Below are positions 61,395-64,000 of a DNA stretch of 64,000 nt, piece after piece. Positions within the stretch are counted from its first letter, which is position 1. Every line of letters begins with the position of its first letter. This DNA comes from an uncultured bacterium (lineage in GTDB: Bacteria > Cyanobacteriota > Vampirovibrionia > Gastranaerophilales > Gastranaerophilaceae): NCBI GenBank assembly GCA_902780525.1, contig CACZFL010000011.1, forward strand, positions 1 through 64,000, in the 5' to 3' direction. The translations under genes were made by a program, and so were the position numbers. The notes under the pieces were generated by a model. The model worked only from the letters and a program-made list of their open reading frames with translations, did not search any database and was not told where the DNA came from.

Positions 61395-62502
61395 ATTTAA
61401 AGAATACAGAATACAAGAATTATTTAAACCTTCTAACGGAAATTATGATATTCAACGAGCTCATATAAACAATAGAGGATATTTTGTTGTAAGCTCCGGA
61501 TTGCAAAATTGCGGAATTATTGGAAAATCTGACGTCAATGCAAAAGTTATTAAAAAAAATACAATTACTGTAGACATGTTTGGTAATGTTTTTTTTAGAG
61601 ATTTTGAATACAAAATGGTAACGCATGCAAGAGTTTTTTCATTAAGCTATTTAAAAAAAGAATTAAATGTTAAAGAAGGATTATATTTATCTAGTTTACT
61701 GTTTTTTCTTTCTGAAATGTTTTCATATAATAACATGGCTAGCTGGGAAAAGATTAAAAATTTAGTAATAAAAATTCCAATTACAGATAATGGAGAAATA
61801 CATTACAAATTCATGGCAGAACGTATACGCGAACTCGAAGAGGAGCGTATACGCGAATTGACCGCTTACCTAAAGGTAAGCGGTCTTGAGGACTATAAAT
61901 TAACTAAAGAAGAGCAGGAAGCTATCGACAGAATTAATAAGAAAAAGGTTATATTTAAAGAATTTAAAATAGAAGATGTTTTAGATTGGCAACCACAGAA
62001 GGAAATTGACCCATTAAAAATTGATATCCTAAAAGTTGATAATAATAAAAAATATCCATTTTATGGACAGTCAACTATCAAAAATGGTATTATCTCTTAT
62101 CTTAATTTAACTGAAAAAGTTTTAAATAATAAAGAAATTAAACCAACGATATTAATACATTCAAATAATCAAAATGTAATTTTTTTAGAAACACCTTTTT
62201 ACTTAAAAGATGGACATGGTGCTACAAGTGTATTGCAGTCCGACTTCTTAAATGAAAAACGAGCATTGTATATTATGACATGTATAAAAAAGGTAATTAT
62301 TAAAAAGTTTTCTTATAATGAAAAAGCGACAAAAATTGCCTTAAAAAATACATATATTAAATTACCTGTTAATGAGAAAGATGAAATCGATTATGATTAT
62401 ATGGAAAAATATATTACTGCTCAACAAAAACTCGCAATAAACAATGTTATTGATTGGAAAGATAAAGTTATCAATAAAACAAAAGAGGTTGTAAAATTGT
62501 AA
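61387..62502 (+). CDS. Type I-like specificity subunit (HsdS/BcgB-like)
   Basis: This 371-residue protein has two target-recognition halves. The first begins FKEYRIQELF (residue 4) and the second FKEFKIEDVL (about 195), each followed by a variable region and a helical spacer. The central spacer has a doubled 8-residue unit ERIRELEE / ERIRELTA (residues 145-160), encoded by a 24-bp repeat, and an in-frame hairpin just after it (61861-61884). Start is GTG, overlapping the methylase gene by 8 bp. It gives the complex its DNA sequence specificity. Confidence 0.85.
   Translation: MIRFKEYRIQELFKPSNGNYDIQRAHINNRGYFVVSSGLQNCGIIGKSDVNAKVIKKNTITVDMFGNVFFRDFEYKMVTHARVFSLSYLKKELNVKEGLYLSSLLFFLSEMFSYNNMASWEKIKNLVIKIPITDNGEIHYKFMAERIRELEEERIRELTAYLKVSGLEDYKLTKEEQEAIDRINKKKVIFKEFKIEDVLDWQPQKEIDPLKIDILKVDNNKKYPFYGQSTIKNGIISYLNLTEKVLNNKEIKPTILIHSNNQNVIFLETPFYLKDGHGATSVLQSDFLNEKRALYIMTCIKKVIIKKFSYNEKATKIALKNTYIKLPVNEKDEIDYDYMEKYITAQQKLAINNVIDWKDKVINKTKEVVKL
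61819..61866 (+). repeat. 24-bp tandem repeat in the specificity gene
   Basis: Two units (61819-61842 and 61843-61866) share CGTATACGCGAA. Each encodes ERIREL plus two residues in the spacer helix. Changing repeat number would change the spacing between target half-sites. Confidence 0.75.
61861..61884 (+). repeat. Perfect hairpin inside the specificity gene
   Basis: ACCGCTTACC (61861-61870), loop TAAA, GGTAAGCGGT (61875-61884). It lies in coding sequence at the end of the spacer helix. Confidence 0.7.
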
Positions 62503-62503
62503 T

Positions 62504-63499
62504 ATGGAAAATAATATCATAATATATCAAGCTGAAGACGGGAAAACTAAAATTGATGTAAAAATTGAAAATGAAACTGTTTGGCTTACTCAAAACCAAA
62601 TGGCGGAATTATTTCAAACTACAAAACAAAATGTAAGTCTACATATCAAAAACATTTTTGAAGAAGGTGAGCTGAGTGAGAATTCAGTTGTCAAGGATTT
62701 CTTGACAACTGCCCAAGACGGTAAGAATTACAATACAAAACACTACAACCTTGATGTTATTATCTCGGTCGGGTATCGTGTAAAATCGCTTCGTGGTACA
62801 CAATTCAGAATTTGGGCAACTCAAACCTTAAAAGAATTTATGATTAAGGGGTTTGCCCTAAATGATGACTTACTTAAACAATCCGGCGGAGGCGGATATT
62901 GGAAAGAACTTTTAGAGCGTATCAGGGATATCCGTTCTTCTGAAAAAGTATTTTATCGGCAAATCCTTGATATTTATGCCACAAGTATTGACTATAATCC
63001 TGATTCTGACGAAACAATAATGTTTTTTAAAGTTGTTCAAAATAAAATGCACTTTGCTGCACATGGACATACTGCCGCAGAAATAATTTATTTGAGGGCA
63101 GACAGTACAAAAGACAATATGGGTCTAACTGTTTTTAAAGGTAAACATCCTCGAAAAGATGAAGTAACTGTTGCAAAAAATTATCTTGATGAAAAAGAAT
63201 TAAATGTACTAAACCGAATAACATCAGCTTATCTTGAATTTGCAGAATTACAAGCTATAAGACAAAATCCTATGACAATGAAAGATTGGATTAATAAACT
63301 GGATGATTTTATAAAAATGTCAGGAAGTGAACTTTTAAACAATCCGGGAACAATATCCAAGATTGAAGCGGATAATAAGGCTTTAGCTGAATATATAAAA
63401 TACAAAGAAACAATAAAGGATGAATTATCAGAAGTTGAAAAACATTTTTTACAATCAGTAAAAGAAACTCAAAAGTTATTGGAGAAGAAAAATAAATAA
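62504..63499 (+). CDS. rhuM: RhuM-family protein
   Basis: This 331-residue protein matches the virulence RhuM family: VWLTQNQMAELFQTTKQNVS with a helix-turn-helix-like start, the SLRGTQFRIWATQTLKEFMI segment, and the C-terminal HAAHGHTAAEIIYLRAD-like region (MHFAAHGHTAAEIIYLRA). RhuM genes are common beside restriction-modification loci and on islands. A role in host interaction was proposed in Salmonella, but biochemistry is unknown. It follows the specificity gene by 1 bp, so it is in the same operon. Confidence 0.9.
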   Translation: MENNIIIYQAEDGKTKIDVKIENETVWLTQNQMAELFQTTKQNVSLHIKNIFEEGELSENSVVKDFLTTAQDGKNYNTKHYNLDVIISVGYRVKSLRGTQFRIWATQTLKEFMIKGFALNDDLLKQSGGGGYWKELLERIRDIRSSEKVFYRQILDIYATSIDYNPDSDETIMFFKVVQNKMHFAAHGHTAAEIIYLRADSTKDNMGLTVFKGKHPRKDEVTVAKNYLDEKELNVLNRITSAYLEFAELQAIRQNPMTMKDWINKLDDFIKMSGSELLNNPGTISKIEADNKALAEYIKYKETIKDELSEVEKHFLQSVKETQKLLEKKNK

Positions 63500-63545
63500 T
63501 ACCAAATATTAAATGCATACATTTATTTTAAAATTTCAGACTTAA

Positions 63546-63587
63546 CTCTTCCAAAATAATCGTACTATCCGTTAGAAATAATCAAAC
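63546..63587 (-). repeat. Island repeat, copy D (right inverted repeat)
   Basis: On the minus strand it reads GTTTGATTATT, CTAACGGATAGTACG, ATTATTTTGGAAGAG. It matches copy C in the opposite orientation, so copies C and D bracket the methylase, specificity and RhuM genes. Confidence 0.75.
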
Positions 63588-63607
63588 TAAGTGTTCTTTT
63601 TCACGAG

Positions 63608-63649
63608 CCTCTTACAAAACGATTAAGTATCGTTTTGTTCGGCAGAGTG
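63608..63649 (+). repeat. Variable-stem hairpin repeat, right copy
   Basis: Order: CCTCT, T, stem ACAAAACGAT, loop TAAGT, stem ATCGTTTTGT, T, CGGCAGAGTG. It has the same flanks as the left copy and a completely different, fully paired stem. Confidence 0.65.
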
Positions 63650-63675
63650 TCACTATATAGTATCCAAAAATAAAA

Positions 63676-64000
63676 TTACAAATTAAAATATTTTCTTATA
63701 ATCTTTTCTATTTGTTTAGATGAAGTACCGTCACCGTATGGATTTTGTGCTTTTAAACGAGTAGCTTCTTTTGTTGATGATAATATTTTTTCACTCTCAA
63801 ATACAATTTTGTCATAATCTGCACCAACGAGCATTGAAACACCAGCTTCGATACCTTCTTTTCTTTCGGTCTCGTATCTCATTACAAGTGTCGGACAGGC
63901 AAAAGACGGTGCCTCTTCCTGAATTCCGCCTGAATCTGTCAAAATGAGTTTTGCATTTTTCATTAAGTAAACAAGATATGGATAATCAAGAGGGGTCAGA
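63676..64000 (-). CDS. wecB: UDP-N-acetylglucosamine 2-epimerase, C-terminal part (partial)
   Basis: The frame is open from the window edge to the stop at 63676. It reads LTPLDYPYLVYLMKNAKLIL, then TDSGGIQEEAPSFACPTLVM, the conserved C-terminal part of non-hydrolysing WecB, with RYETERKEGIEAG after it. WecB makes UDP-ManNAc from UDP-GlcNAc for surface polysaccharides. The N-terminal part lies beyond 64000. The internal ATG at 63963 is not the start. Confidence 0.93.
   Translation of the reverse strand, partial: LTPLDYPYLVYLMKNAKLILTDSGGIQEEAPSFACPTLVMRYETERKEGIEAGVSMLVGADYDKIVFESEKILSSTKEATRLKAQNPYGDGTSSKQIEKIIRKYFNL

Noticed and set aside
63500..63675. A missing hsdR gene after the specificity and RhuM genes
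   Set aside because: No motor or nuclease gene is present, and the methylase already carries a nuclease-like motif, so absence does not mean a broken system.

Overview
The window is an A+T-rich chromosomal segment of a diderm, flagellated bacterium. Lipid A genes (lpxB, lpxI), an MlaE-type permease, a TonB-like domain, a murC-murB-ddl-ftsQ cluster and flagellar genes (fliJ, fliK, a hook/rod gene, fliO) point to an LPS-bearing envelope. The overall flavour fits a Vampirovibrionia/Melainabacteria (Gastranaerophilales) gut lineage: housekeeping genes, many small lineage-specific proteins sharing an N-terminal MK[IV]xPI / NF[KS][AGS] signature, and a group 3 sigma factor beside a prepilin peptidase. 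The taxonomic placement is inference, because no 16S or database comparison was possible.

Layout. Positions 1-101 are the 3' end of a 5S rRNA and its terminator. 172-2985 is a flagellar block. 3-16 kb holds housekeeping genes (rqcH, rph, ilvE, mlaE, a sigma factor, pilD, miaB, alr, fba). 16.5-17.8 kb is the rplJL operon with an L10-type leader. 18-24 kb has a secreted metalloprotease candidate, ctpA, bioF, a 665-residue orphan and gcvH. 24-26 kb has neuB, a KdsC-like phosphatase and fliO. 26-31 kb has a histidine kinase, Nudix hydrolase, aroH, a lone receiver and lysS. 31-38 kb has galE, recF, lpxB, lpxI, a sigma-28-type promoter with an unknown gene, and a coiled-coil gene. 38-46 kb has a SWIM-SNF2 helicase, murC-murB-ddl-ftsQ and hemW. 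47-53 kb has a second oxoamine synthase, rsmD, bioD, dnaG and rpoD. 53-58 kb has a C-H-D protease candidate, a GH13-like enzyme, a four-domain GntR-like regulator and infC with an AUU start. From 58.7 kb a tRNA-Phe is followed by a repeat-bracketed island carrying a BcgI-like restriction-modification pair and a RhuM-family gene. The window ends in a partial wecB.

The most unusual signals are these. (1) The island at 58.8-63.65 kb is bracketed by a hairpin repeat whose stem differs between copies while its flanks are conserved, and by a second repeat family. (2) A textbook sigma-28 promoter sits at 36335-36361. (3) Three intergenic sites share TATATAYATGTAAGGYTA, two of them with AAGGTT repeats one helical turn apart. 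(4) Four genes (recF, bioD, dnaG and a small orphan) have a -10 box exactly 6 nt before the ATG and no Shine-Dalgarno, so they look leaderless. (5) One protein is made of four tandem GntR-type winged helices. (6) A family of small orphan proteins shares an N-terminal signature that may be a targeting signal.
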